Shown here: positions 7,878-14,109 of the stretch, one piece after another
Position numbering within the stretch: position 1 is the stretch's first letter
How the letters are laid out: each line of letters starts with the position of its first letter
Source: an uncultured Oscillospiraceae bacterium
GTDB taxonomy: Bacteria > Bacillota > Clostridia > Oscillospirales > Oscillospiraceae
Direction: 5' to 3'
Length of the DNA stretch: 14,593 bases
Assembly (NCBI GenBank): GCA_934646175.1
Contig: CAKUEI010000041.1
Coordinates: 1 to 14,593 of the forward strand
Notes under the pieces: model-generated
Databases searched by the model: none
What the model saw: only the letters and a program-made list of their open reading frames with translations
Told to the model about the DNA's origin: nothing
Made by a program: the position numbers and the translations under genes

Positions 7878-8076
7878 AAAAATCCGCGGTACCACCTGAA
7901 TTCGGGCGTTTTTCGCCCGCACTCTCTCCCTTAACGCGGGAAACGGCGGCACTTACTTTTTCCTTCGGCACCGCGGCTCAGAGATCACTTCCCTGCCCGG
8001 TTCACGCGGGACTTTCACCAGCCGCCCGCTCTCTTCGCTTCCCCGTGCAGATACTTCTTCTCTTCACAGCCATTGC
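7838..8076 (-). promoter_or_regulatory. T-box riboswitch leader of valS
   Basis: The leader of about 240 nt contains the invariant T-box sequence AGGTGGTACCGCGG (7884-7897, minus strand). It is preceded by a small hairpin (CGGGCG, 5-nt loop, CGCCCG, 7903-7919) and the conserved linker GTTAAGGGAGAGAGTG. A distal stem I segment (AGAGAGC followed by GGTGAAAGTCCCGC) and the CTCTGAG that follows the specifier loop are also visible. T-boxes sense uncharged tRNA: binding stabilises the antiterminator and lets transcription into the synthetase gene. The likely specifier is GTG (7986-7988), a Val codon followed by A. The overlapping ATC (Ile) triplet is followed by U and fits the usual purine rule less well. 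The terminator half is annotated separately. Confidence 0.92.
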
Positions 8077-8082
8077 TTTTTC

Positions 8083-8111
8083 ATTATACCGGCGCACCAG
8101 GTCCTTGTCAA
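8083..8111 (-). promoter_or_regulatory. Full-consensus sigma-A promoter of valS
   Basis: TTGACA (8106-8111), 17-bp spacer and TATAAT (8083-8088) on the minus strand, a complete match to the consensus. The -35 box lies about 10 bp past the stop codon of the YcxB-like gene. Predicted start is near 8076. A perfect promoter paired with a T-box implies that expression is set mainly by attenuation. Confidence 0.9.
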
Positions 8112-8120
8112 GAAGATGCG

Positions 8121-8651
8121 TTAAATCGCAAGCTCCTCCGCCTTTTCCCCCAGCTTTTTCTCCAGAAACTCCACCAGTCCCCGCGGCGTTCCCTTCAAAA
8201 AGCTCCGGAATGGCAGCACCAGCGCCTGCTTGTTGCCGATCATCAGGAACACATGATTATCCGCCACATAGACCTTCTGGATGCGGCCGTAGCCATACTC
8301 CTGCTCCGGGCCCTTTCCGGCGATAGAAAAGGTGTCCTCCTTGAATGTGTAGGTGGTCTCTCCGTTGTCCTTTGCCTGCTGGCGCGCCAGCATCCGTGCC
8401 TGATACTGGTAGAAGAAAAAGCCCATGCCCAGAAAAACGGCCGCCGCCACGATCAAAACGCCGCTGACCAGCATATTCTTCCCGTCGCCGTAAATCGCCA
8501 TCCAGGCAGCGGCAAAGATCGCCAGCGCGCCAACCAGAAAGCAGGCAAGGCGCATACCGAGGGTCTGTCCCCGCGCCATCTTTTGGGCGGACAGGCGGAC
8601 AAAGGCGTCATAGTCCTCTTTTTCATAGGACATGCGCACCAAAAATTTCAT
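8121..8651 (-). CDS. YcxB-like domain membrane protein
   Basis: A 176-residue protein with a short cytoplasmic N-terminus, two adjacent membrane helices (about residues 35-55 and 61-82: LACFLVGALAIFAAAWMAIY and MLVSGVLIVAAAVFLGMGFFFY), then a soluble C-terminal beta-rich domain. The C-terminal part (YTFKEDTFSI, YGYGRIQKVYVADNHVFLMIGNKQALVLPFRSF) matches the YcxB-like domain, whose function is unknown. The start at 8651 (MKFLVRMSYEKEDY) is preferred over 8666 because GAGAGG lies 5 nt before it and the 8666 ATG falls upstream of that site. It follows the HIT gene after a 106-bp structured gap and directly precedes the valS promoter. No promoter of its own is evident, so read-through from the alaS-HIT unit is likely. 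Confidence 0.8.
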   Translation of the reverse strand: MKFLVRMSYEKEDYDAFVRLSAQKMARGQTLGMRLACFLVGALAIFAAAWMAIYGDGKNMLVSGVLIVAAAVFLGMGFFFYQYQARMLARQQAKDNGETTYTFKEDTFSIAGKGPEQEYGYGRIQKVYVADNHVFLMIGNKQALVLPFRSFLKGTPRGLVEFLEKKLGEKAEELAI

Positions 8652-8757
8652 CAAAACCTCTCCCATCGCGCGGAAAGCTCGTTTTCAGCTTCCGCATGGT
8701 AGTGCGGGCCTGCGACAGTTTTCCCTTTGCCCGCCGCAGGCCCATCGATTAAACTGT

Positions 8758-9108
8758 TCAGCCGGGAGGCCACGTCATGTCGCGGCCCGACAGCACATGA
8801 AAGTGAAGATGCTTTACAGATTGTCCGCCGCTTTCTCCCACGTTGGAGACCACGCGGAAGCCCTCCGAGAAGCCCTGCTCCTTCGCCAGGCGGGCGATCA
8901 CCGTGAAGATATGACCCACGATGTCCTCATTTGCCTCGCTGACCTCCGCCGCGGAGGCGATATGCTCCTTCGGTACCACCAGGAAATGGGTGGGTGCCTG
9001 CGGGTCGATGTCATAAAAAGCGTAACAGACGTCGTCCTCGTACAGCTTGTTAGATGGGATCTCTCCCCCAATGATCTTGCAGAACAGGCAGTTTTCGTCA
9101 TGGCTCAT
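8758..9108 (-). CDS. HIT (histidine triad) family protein, HinT type
   Basis: A 116-residue HIT-family nucleotide hydrolase, the usual length for a bacterial HinT. The active-site motif is HLHFHVL with His100, His102 and His104; His102 is the expected nucleophile. The N-terminus has CLFCKI (Cys7, Cys10), matching the metal-binding Cys pair in many members, followed by GEIPSNKLYEDD. These enzymes cleave purine nucleoside phosphoramidates and can hydrolyse aminoacyl-adenylates; the location between the alaS and valS genes is consistent with, but does not prove, a role in clearing such adenylates. The ATG at 9108 is favoured over the GTG at 9111 because AGAGGTG lies 7 nt upstream. The gene overlaps the 3' end of the preceding gene by 11 bp, so it is translationally coupled. 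Confidence 0.93.
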   Translation of the reverse strand: MSHDENCLFCKIIGGEIPSNKLYEDDVCYAFYDIDPQAPTHFLVVPKEHIASAAEVSEANEDIVGHIFTVIARLAKEQGFSEGFRVVSNVGESGGQSVKHLHFHVLSGRDMTWPPG

Positions 9109-9670
9109 CACAAAACACCTCTTTCGTTTTCTCCCGCCCGATTCCGAGCGTTTCGTAATATTCGTCGGAAAAGTTCAGCACAGACGGATCAAACGCCGCC
9201 TGAAGAGCCTTCACCGGCTCGTATGGGTCCTCCGGCTCCAGCGTGAAGGCCTGGGCAATGGCGCACAGCACCGCCCGCTTGCAGGCAAAGTACTCCTCGC
9301 TGCCCGGCCAGTCGGCTTTGCGATCCTCGTCCAGCAGCAACCGGAATGCCCCGTCGTCCATCCAGAAGAGCTGGGAGAGGGGGTTGGTGTCCTCGCAGTA
9401 CAGGACGTAGGAGAGAAACTGCCGCATATTCTCCGCCACCGGCAGGACGAAGGTCCCCGGTTCGCCCATGGACGGATTCACGCAGAACACCCGCTCGTCC
9501 CCGGGCAGAAGAATAAAATGTACACCGTCGCTGCCCAGCCAGCCCACATACTCCTCACCCATTGGGGTGCAGAAATACGGTTCCTCAGACGGGCCGGGCC
9601 GTTGAAGTCCCACGCACTCTGTATCCACAGGCAGCGACAGAAGCAGCACCCTATCACTATGACTGCTCAT
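9098..9670 (-). CDS. Hypothetical protein, acidic, 190 residues
   Basis: I do not recognise the family with confidence. The protein is cytosolic-looking and acidic. Segments FCTPMGEEYVGWLGSDGVHFILLPGDERVFCVNP, then VLPVAENMRQFLSYVLYCEDTNPLSQLFWMDD, look like an alpha/beta domain that vaguely recalls SUKH/SMI1-type folds; this is a weak impression only. Its ATG lies 2 nt after the stop codon of a duplicated alaS tail (TAA, GC, ATG), and only a poor GGGG ribosome site is visible, so translation probably relies on coupling to ribosomes ending on that tail. Its own 3' end overlaps the HIT gene. Transcription presumably comes from the alaS promoter through the intervening repeat. Confidence 0.75.
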   Translation of the reverse strand: MSSHSDRVLLLSLPVDTECVGLQRPGPSEEPYFCTPMGEEYVGWLGSDGVHFILLPGDERVFCVNPSMGEPGTFVLPVAENMRQFLSYVLYCEDTNPLSQLFWMDDGAFRLLLDEDRKADWPGSEEYFACKRAVLCAIAQAFTLEPEDPYEPVKALQAAFDPSVLNFSDEYYETLGIGREKTKEVFCDEP

Positions 9671-9751
9671 GCTTACAGCCCCAGCTTCATGGACACCACG
9701 TTGTCCACCATGGCAAGTGCATTATCCAGCATCAGAGGATCCTTTCCGCCG
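9671..9751 (-). pseudogene. Duplicated 3' end of alaS (81-bp direct repeat, distal copy)
   Basis: This stretch repeats 9847-9927 with one mismatch (9691 G against 9867 A, a silent TCC/TCT Ser change). It encodes the final 25 or so AlaRS residues and the TAA. Within it a 19-codon reading frame (9673-9732) begins at an ATG with AGGA 7 nt upstream and ends 2 nt before the next gene's ATG. It may act as a small coupling leader. It is a remnant copy, not a functional synthetase. Confidence 0.9.
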
Positions 9752-9846
9752 TTCCCATTCCGGCAAGCCGGAACGGGAGGCCCTTTGATTTACAATGCTC
9801 GGGCGAAGTGAATTCGCCCTGCGCGGCTCGCTTACGCTCGCGGGCG
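9752..9846. repeat. Palindrome-rich 95-bp insert between the two alaS tails
   Basis: Not coding. It holds a hairpin at 9752-9779 (TTCCGGC, AA, GCCGGAA, extended by CCC/GGG past one mismatch), a second at 9801-9819 (GGGCGAA, GTGAA, TTCGCCC), and a GC-rich end with two CTCGC direct repeats (9827-9841). It resembles REP- or MITE-like intergenic elements in form. Whether it is repeated elsewhere in the genome cannot be seen here. Confidence 0.6.
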
Positions 9847-9927
9847 GCTTACAGCCCCAGCTTCATAGACACCACGTTGTCCACCATGGCAAGTGCATTA
9901 TCCAGCATCAGAGGATCCTTTCCGCCG
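9847..9927 (-). repeat. 81-bp direct repeat, proximal copy (true alaS 3' end)
   Basis: This is the functional alaS terminus. It is identical at 80 of 81 positions to 9671-9751 at an offset of 176 bp. Identity stops sharply on both sides (9846 G against 9670 T, and 9928 C against 9752 T). Confidence 0.95.
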
Positions 9928-12515
9928 CCCATGGCGCAGTCGGGCTTGCCGCCGCCGGAGCCGCCGGCAATGGCGGAGACCTGCTTGACAATATCGCCGG
10001 CCTTCACGCCCCGGGCCACTGCTTCCTTGCCGCACACGGCCAGGAAGGTGATCTTCCCCTCCTGCAGTGCCGCCAGCACGGCCACCAGCTTCGGTTCGCG
10101 GTCGCGCATCAGGTCACCCATCTGACGCAGACGGTTTCCGTCCGCGCCGGGCACGGTCGCGGTGATGACCTTCAGGCCACCCACTTCCTTGGAGGCCAGC
10201 AGGAAGCGCTCTGCGTCTCCCGCCGCTTCCTTGGCACGGAATTTCTCCACCGCGTGGCGCAGGTCGCGCACTTCCAGCAAAGTCTGTTCCGCCTTTTCGC
10301 GCAGCTCATCGGGCTTGGTTTTCAGGACGGAAGCAGCTTCAAACAGCATCTTCTGGTTACGGTTCATAACCTCCAGCGACTTCATGCCGACGGTGGCCTC
10401 GATGCGGCGCACGCCGGAAGCCACGGAGAATTCGCTGCTGATATGGAACACGCCCACTTTGGCCGTGTTGTCCAGATGGGTACCGCCGCAGAACTCTACG
10501 GAGAAGCCGTTGCCCATGTCCACCACGCGAACGGTGTCGCCGTACTTTTCGCCGAAGAGGGCGATGGCGCCCTTCTTCTTAGCCTCTTCGATAGGCAGCT
10601 CTTCCGTCACGATGTCGTAGCCTTCCAGCACGGCCTCGTTCACCAACGCGCTTACCTTGGCAAGCTCGTCCGCCGTCAGAGCAGAGAAATGAGTGAAGTC
10701 AAAGCGCAGGCGGTCCGGTTCCACCAGAGAACCGGCCTGATGCACATGATCGCCCAGTACAATACGCAATGCCTTATCCAGCAAATGGGTAGCGGAGTGG
10801 GCGCGCATAATGGCCTTGTGACGGATCACATCAATGGAGGCGGTGACCGTGTCGCCCAGCTTCAGGACACCTTGCGTCACCTTTCCGTAGTGCATGTATT
10901 TGCCGCCCTTGTTCTTCTGGATATCGGTGACGGTAAAGGAAACACCGCTTGCGGTGATCACGCCCTGGTCGGCCACCTGGCCGCCCATTTCCGCATAGAA
11001 GGGCGTGCGATCCAGCACCACGATGCCTTCCACGCCGGGCATCAGCTCTTCCGCCTGCTCGTTTTCCACCACCAGGGCGACCACCTTCGCGTCGCTTACC
11101 ACAGGGGTGGTGTAGCCTTCAAACTTGGTCTCCGGCACTTCCTTGCCGAATTCCACGCCGGCCCAGCCCAGATCGCCCAGCGCCTCACGGGCCTTGCGGG
11201 CACGCTGACGCTGTTCTTCCATCTGCTTGTGGAACTCGTCCTCGTCCAGGCCCATGCCCTGTTCTTCCACCATTTCCTTCGTCAGGTCGATGGGGAACCC
11301 ATAGGTGTCGTACAGCTTGAAAGCGTCCGCGCCGGAGAAGGTCTTCTCGCTCTTTGTCTTGTGAGCTTCCAGCATATCGCGGAAGATCTTCAGACCGCCG
11401 TCAATGGTCTTGGCGAAGTTCTCTTCTTCCGTGCGGATGACCTTGGTGATATACTTCTGGCGCTCCCGCAGTTCGGGATAATGGCCCTCGTTTTCATGGA
11501 TGACCGTGTCGCACACCTCATAGAGGAACGGATCGTTCACGCCCAGCAGTTTCCCGTGGCGGGCAGCCCGGCGCAGCAGACGGCGCAGCACATAGCCGCG
11601 GCCCTCGTTGGAGGGCAGCACGCCGTCGCAGATCATGAAGGTGGCGGAACGGATATGGTCGGTAATAACGCGGAGGGAAACATCCTTCGCGTGGCTTTCG
11701 CCATAGTGCGCCCCAGTGATGGCGGACACCTTATTGGTGATGTTCATCACCGTGTCCACATCGAACAGGGAGTCCACGTCCTGGCACACCACGGCCAGAC
11801 GCTCCAGGCCCATGCCGGTGTCGATATTCTTCTGCTTCAGTTCGGTATAATGGCCCTCGCCGTCGTTATCGAACTGGGAGAACACCACGTTCCAGACTTC
11901 CATATACCGGTCGCAGTCGCAGCCCACGGTGCAGCCGGGCTTGCCGCAGCCGTATTTCTCGCCGCGGTCATAGTAGATCTCGGAGCAGGGGCCGCAGGGA
12001 CCGGAGCCATGCTCCCAGAAGTTATCTTCCTTGCCGAACTTGAAAATATGGTCGGCGGGAATACCGATCTCCTCGTTCCAAATGCGGAATGCCTCGTCAT
12101 CGGCGGGGGTGGTCTCGTTGCCCGCGAACACGGAGGGGTACAGACGGTTGGGGTCCAGCCCCACCCACTGGGGGCTGGTCAGGAATTCCCATGCCCAGTG
12201 GATGGCCTCATCCTTAAAATAGTCGCCGAAGGAGAAGTTGCCCAGCATTTCAAAATAGGTGCCGTGACGGGCCGTTTTGCCGATATTCTCAATGTCGCCG
12301 GTGCGGATGCACTTCTGGCAGGTGGTAACACGGTGGCGCGGCGGCTCTTCCTCGCCGGTGAACCACGGCTTCATGGGAGCCATGCCCGAGTTGATCAAAA
12401 GCAGCGATGCATCATTCTGCGGAATCAGGGAAAAACTGGGAAGGCGCAGATGCTGCTTCGTTTCAAAGAATGAAAGGAACATCTCGCGCAGTTCGTTGAC
12501 TCCATATGCCTTCAT
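9849..12515 (-). CDS. alaS: Alanyl-tRNA synthetase
   Basis: An 888-residue class II synthetase, full length. The N-terminal catalytic domain starts MKAYGVNELREMFLSFFETKQH and contains the conserved INSGMAPMKPWF, TTCQKCIRTGDIENIG and HGTYFEMLGNFSFGDYFK segments. The editing domain has the zinc-binding pair HSATH (573-577) and CGGTH (676-680), which remove Ser or Gly mischarged onto tRNA-Ala. The C-terminal DHHA1 domain ends in a Gly-rich GGSGGGKPDCAMGGGKD segment. A Cys-rich insertion (YGCGKPGCTVGCDCDR, near 209-224) lies in the catalytic half. GGAGGTAAG lies upstream of the ATG at 12515. The gene has its own promoter and a hairpin-bearing leader. Its last 81 bp is duplicated downstream, without damage to this copy. 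Confidence 0.98.
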   Translation of the reverse strand: MKAYGVNELREMFLSFFETKQHLRLPSFSLIPQNDASLLLINSGMAPMKPWFTGEEEPPRHRVTTCQKCIRTGDIENIGKTARHGTYFEMLGNFSFGDYFKDEAIHWAWEFLTSPQWVGLDPNRLYPSVFAGNETTPADDEAFRIWNEEIGIPADHIFKFGKEDNFWEHGSGPCGPCSEIYYDRGEKYGCGKPGCTVGCDCDRYMEVWNVVFSQFDNDGEGHYTELKQKNIDTGMGLERLAVVCQDVDSLFDVDTVMNITNKVSAITGAHYGESHAKDVSLRVITDHIRSATFMICDGVLPSNEGRGYVLRRLLRRAARHGKLLGVNDPFLYEVCDTVIHENEGHYPELRERQKYITKVIRTEEENFAKTIDGGLKIFRDMLEAHKTKSEKTFSGADAFKLYDTYGFPIDLTKEMVEEQGMGLDEDEFHKQMEEQRQRARKAREALGDLGWAGVEFGKEVPETKFEGYTTPVVSDAKVVALVVENEQAEELMPGVEGIVVLDRTPFYAEMGGQVADQGVITASGVSFTVTDIQKNKGGKYMHYGKVTQGVLKLGDTVTASIDVIRHKAIMRAHSATHLLDKALRIVLGDHVHQAGSLVEPDRLRFDFTHFSALTADELAKVSALVNEAVLEGYDIVTEELPIEEAKKKGAIALFGEKYGDTVRVVDMGNGFSVEFCGGTHLDNTAKVGVFHISSEFSVASGVRRIEATVGMKSLEVMNRNQKMLFEAASVLKTKPDELREKAEQTLLEVRDLRHAVEKFRAKEAAGDAERFLLASKEVGGLKVITATVPGADGNRLRQMGDLMRDREPKLVAVLAALQEGKITFLAVCGKEAVARGVKAGDIVKQVSAIAGGSGGGKPDCAMGGGKDPLMLDNALAMVDNVVSMKLGL

Positions 12516-12544
12516 TTTTCACTTACCTCCATGAGAAGAAAAAG

Positions 12545-12568
12545 CGCCTCCGCATTCCTGACGAGGCG
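12545..12568 (-). promoter_or_regulatory. Attenuator-like hairpin in the alaS leader
   Basis: In the roughly 74-nt leader, CGCCTC (12563-12568) pairs with GAGGCG (12545-12550) across a 12-nt loop, and CTTTTTCTTCT follows on the minus strand just before the ribosome site. That is the form of an intrinsic terminator. The leader is too short for a T-box and has no T-box sequence. The stem is only 6 bp, so it could be a weak attenuator or simply a structured leader. Confidence 0.5.
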
Positions 12569-12595
12569 ACATTCCTGCATGATTTTTTCTATTGC

Positions 12596-12623
12596 ATTTT
12601 ATCATATCAGACACACTTGTCAA
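12596..12623 (-). promoter_or_regulatory. Sigma-A promoter of alaS
   Basis: TTGACA (12618-12623), 16-bp spacer and TAAAAT (12596-12601) on the minus strand. Predicted start is near 12589. Its -35 box lies 22 bp from the -35 box of the divergent tRNA promoter. Confidence 0.85.
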
Positions 12624-12645
12624 TCATTTTGCCGCAAAAAGCATC

Positions 12646-12674
12646 TTGCAAAACCAGAAAAACCATGTTATACT
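12646..12674 (+). promoter_or_regulatory. Sigma-A promoter of tRNA-Gly
   Basis: TTGCAA (12646-12651), 17-bp spacer and TATACT (12669-12674), ending 14 bp before the mature tRNA. It is back-to-back with the alaS promoter. Confidence 0.85.
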
Positions 12675-12688
12675 ATCAGCTGTTCCAT

Positions 12689-12762
12689 GCAGGTGTAGTT
12701 CAATGGTAGAATGTCAGCTTCCCAAGCTGAACACGAGGGTTCGATTCCCTTCACCTGCTCCA
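12689..12762 (+). tRNA. tRNA-Gly, anticodon CCC
   Basis: A complete cloverleaf: 7-bp acceptor stem GCAGGTG/CACCTGC, D-arm with GTTCAATGGTAGAAT, anticodon stem TCAGC/GCTGA around the loop TTCCCAA (anticodon CCC, reading GGG), a short variable loop, T-arm GAGGG/CCCTT with loop TTCGATT, discriminator T, and an encoded CCA (12760-12762). The T discriminator is normal for bacterial tRNA-Gly. It is transcribed alone from its own promoter and ends in an immediate terminator. Confidence 0.96.
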
Positions 12763-12799
12763 AAAAGGAAGACACGACCTTTGTCGTGTCTTCCTTTTT
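12762..12799 (+). terminator. Terminator directly after tRNA-Gly
   Basis: A perfect 17-bp inverted repeat (12762-12778 and 12783-12799) with loop CTTT, ending in TTTTT. The 5' arm begins at the last A of the encoded CCA, so the tRNA end and terminator abut without a spacer. Confidence 0.93.
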
Positions 12800-12876
12800 G
12801 GTTTTCAATTTCCCTTCCCGTGCAATTCGTCGGAAAATCTCCCCCGTTTCCCCGCTATTTTCGTCACTTTCCGACT

Positions 12877-12905
12877 TTGACAATTCTCCACTGTTGATCT
12901 ACACT
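12877..12905 (+). promoter_or_regulatory. Sigma-A promoter of the lrgA-lrgB pair
   Basis: TTGACA (12877-12882), 17-bp spacer and TACACT (12900-12905), 29 bp before the ATG at 12935. Just upstream lies an inverted repeat, GTCGGAAA (12829-12836) and TTTCCGAC (12868-12875), with a nested GAAAAT/ATTTTC pair, which could be a regulator site or only a fold. Confidence 0.75.
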
Positions 12906-12934
12906 TGCCGTATCCATCACAGGGAGGTCTTCCC

Positions 12935-13303
12935 ATGAAGATCCTATGTCAAATCGCCATTATCTTTTCCGTCTGCTGGATCAGCACGATCATCGAGTCT
13001 ATTCTTCCCTTCGCCTTTCCCTCCAGCGTCATCAGCATGATCCTGCTGTTCCTCCTCCTTCTTTTCAAGGTCGTCAAGGTGCATCACATTCGGGAAAAGT
13101 CAGATTTCCTGCTGGGCAACATGGCCTTCTTTTTTATTCCCGCCGGTGTCAGCGTCATCAACTACTTCGACGTGCTCTCCAAAAACCTCATTCCCCTGCT
13201 GGTCATCTGTCTGGTGTCCACCATTCTGACCTTCGCCGTGACCGCTTACGCGGTCAAGCTGACTATTTTTCTCATGAATCGAGGAAAGAAAAAACATGAC
13301 TGA
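12935..13303 (+). CDS. lrgA: LrgA/CidA-family membrane protein
   Basis: A 122-residue small membrane protein with four hydrophobic helices, the usual size of the CidA/LrgA holin-like family. The helix-2/3 region PFAFPSSVISMILLFLLLL and the segment LLGNMAFFFIPAGVSVINYFDVL match the conserved LrgA core. LrgA acts with LrgB. The pair was first linked to control of murein hydrolases in Staphylococcus; homologous pairs in Bacillus and Streptococcus take up pyruvate, so a facilitator role is equally likely. The start at 12935 is chosen because GGGAGG lies 7 nt upstream; the TTG-started extension from 12905 begins within the -10 box and is not plausible. The 3' end overlaps lrgB by 8 bp. No adjacent LytS/LytR-type two-component system is visible in the window. 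Confidence 0.9.
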   Translation: MKILCQIAIIFSVCWISTIIESILPFAFPSSVISMILLFLLLLFKVVKVHHIREKSDFLLGNMAFFFIPAGVSVINYFDVLSKNLIPLLVICLVSTILTFAVTAYAVKLTIFLMNRGKKKHD

Positions 13304-13976
13304 ACTGTTCTCCTCTCCCTTTTTCGGCGTGGCGATCACCATCATCGCCTTCTGGGTGGGCACCTGGATTCAGAAAAAGACCGGCCTTATGATCTGCAAT
13401 CCCCTGGTCATCGCCATCGTGCTTATCGCCGCTGTGCTGCTGATCTTCCGCATTCCCTATGAGGCCTACAACGCGGGCGGCTCGCTGATCAATCTGTTCC
13501 TTGCCCCCGCCACCGCCTGTCTGGCCGTGTCCATCTACACCCGCATCCAGATTTTGAAGAAGAACTGGCTGCCCATTCTGGTAGGCTGCACCGCCGGTTC
13601 CTTCACCTCCATGGGCAGCGTCTATCTCCTCTGTCGTCTGTTCCGGCTGGATGATGCCGTCACCGCCGCCCTCATCCCCAAATCGGTCACCACCCCCATC
13701 GCTATCAGCGTTTCGGAAAGTCTGGGCGGCATCCAGTCCATCACCGTCATCGCCGTCCTGATTACCGGCATTCTGGGCAGCCTGCTGGCCCCGGTCTTCA
13801 TCAAGCTCTTCCGGGTGAAGAACCCCATGACCGTTGGGTTGGCCATTGGTGCCTGCTCCCACGCTTTGGGTACCTCCAAGGCGCTGGAGTTGGGCGAGAC
13901 CGAAGGAGCCATGAGCGGCCTCGCCATCGGCATCTGCGGCATTTTGACCGTGATCTTTTCCATGTTCCTGATGTAA
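13296..13976 (+). CDS. lrgB: LrgB/CidB-family membrane protein
   Basis: A 226-residue polytopic protein of typical LrgB length. Family signatures are visible: FLAPATACLAV (about 69-79), LIPKSVTTPIAISVSESLGG (about 126-145), and near the C-terminus GACSHALGTSKALELGETEGAMSGLAIG. Several hydrophobic helices span the length. It starts inside the last codons of lrgA (8-bp overlap), so the two are translationally coupled and likely form one complex, possibly carrying pyruvate or a similar small carboxylate, as reported for LrgAB-type pairs in other Firmicutes. The substrate in this organism is not known. A 15-bp-stem terminator follows 62 bp downstream. Confidence 0.95.
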   Translation: MTELFSSPFFGVAITIIAFWVGTWIQKKTGLMICNPLVIAIVLIAAVLLIFRIPYEAYNAGGSLINLFLAPATACLAVSIYTRIQILKKNWLPILVGCTAGSFTSMGSVYLLCRLFRLDDAVTAALIPKSVTTPIAISVSESLGGIQSITVIAVLITGILGSLLAPVFIKLFRVKNPMTVGLAIGACSHALGTSKALELGETEGAMSGLAIGICGILTVIFSMFLM

Positions 13977-14038
13977 GCCAAACAAAAATTCCGCCGGGAT
14001 GGCTTGTTCGCCCTGACATATGTATACAGCTAACATAC

Positions 14039-14072
14039 AAATCGGGTCTGACAGTGTTGTCAGACCCGATTT
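14039..14072. terminator. Terminator after lrgB, probably shared with the convergent YibE/F gene
   Basis: A perfect 15-bp inverted repeat (AAATCGGGTCTGACA at 14039-14053, complement at 14058-14072) with loop GTGT, ending TTTT on the plus strand. On the minus strand it ends TTT with no longer T run, so termination is probably stronger for lrgB. Confidence 0.85.
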
Positions 14073-14109
14073 TGCGCACTTACATTCCGCCAATTCTGCC
14101 GAAAAGTTC

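Noticed and set aside
5181..7934. 917-codon open frame on the plus strand opposite valS
   Set aside because: It is the antisense shadow of valS, rich in His, Gln, Leu and Gly, with no ribosome site or family motif. ValS carries the HMGH and KMSKS motifs.
9801..9819. GGGCGAATTC-like sequence resembling a cloning-vector polylinker
   Set aside because: The match to common vector sequence is short and broken by a 5-nt loop, and the flanks are genomic-looking. I treat it as a natural palindrome, though a vector screen would settle it.
9795..12473. 892-codon open frame on the plus strand opposite alaS
   Set aside because: It is the antisense shadow of alaS. The composition is His- and Gln-rich, and the start lies in the palindromic insert.
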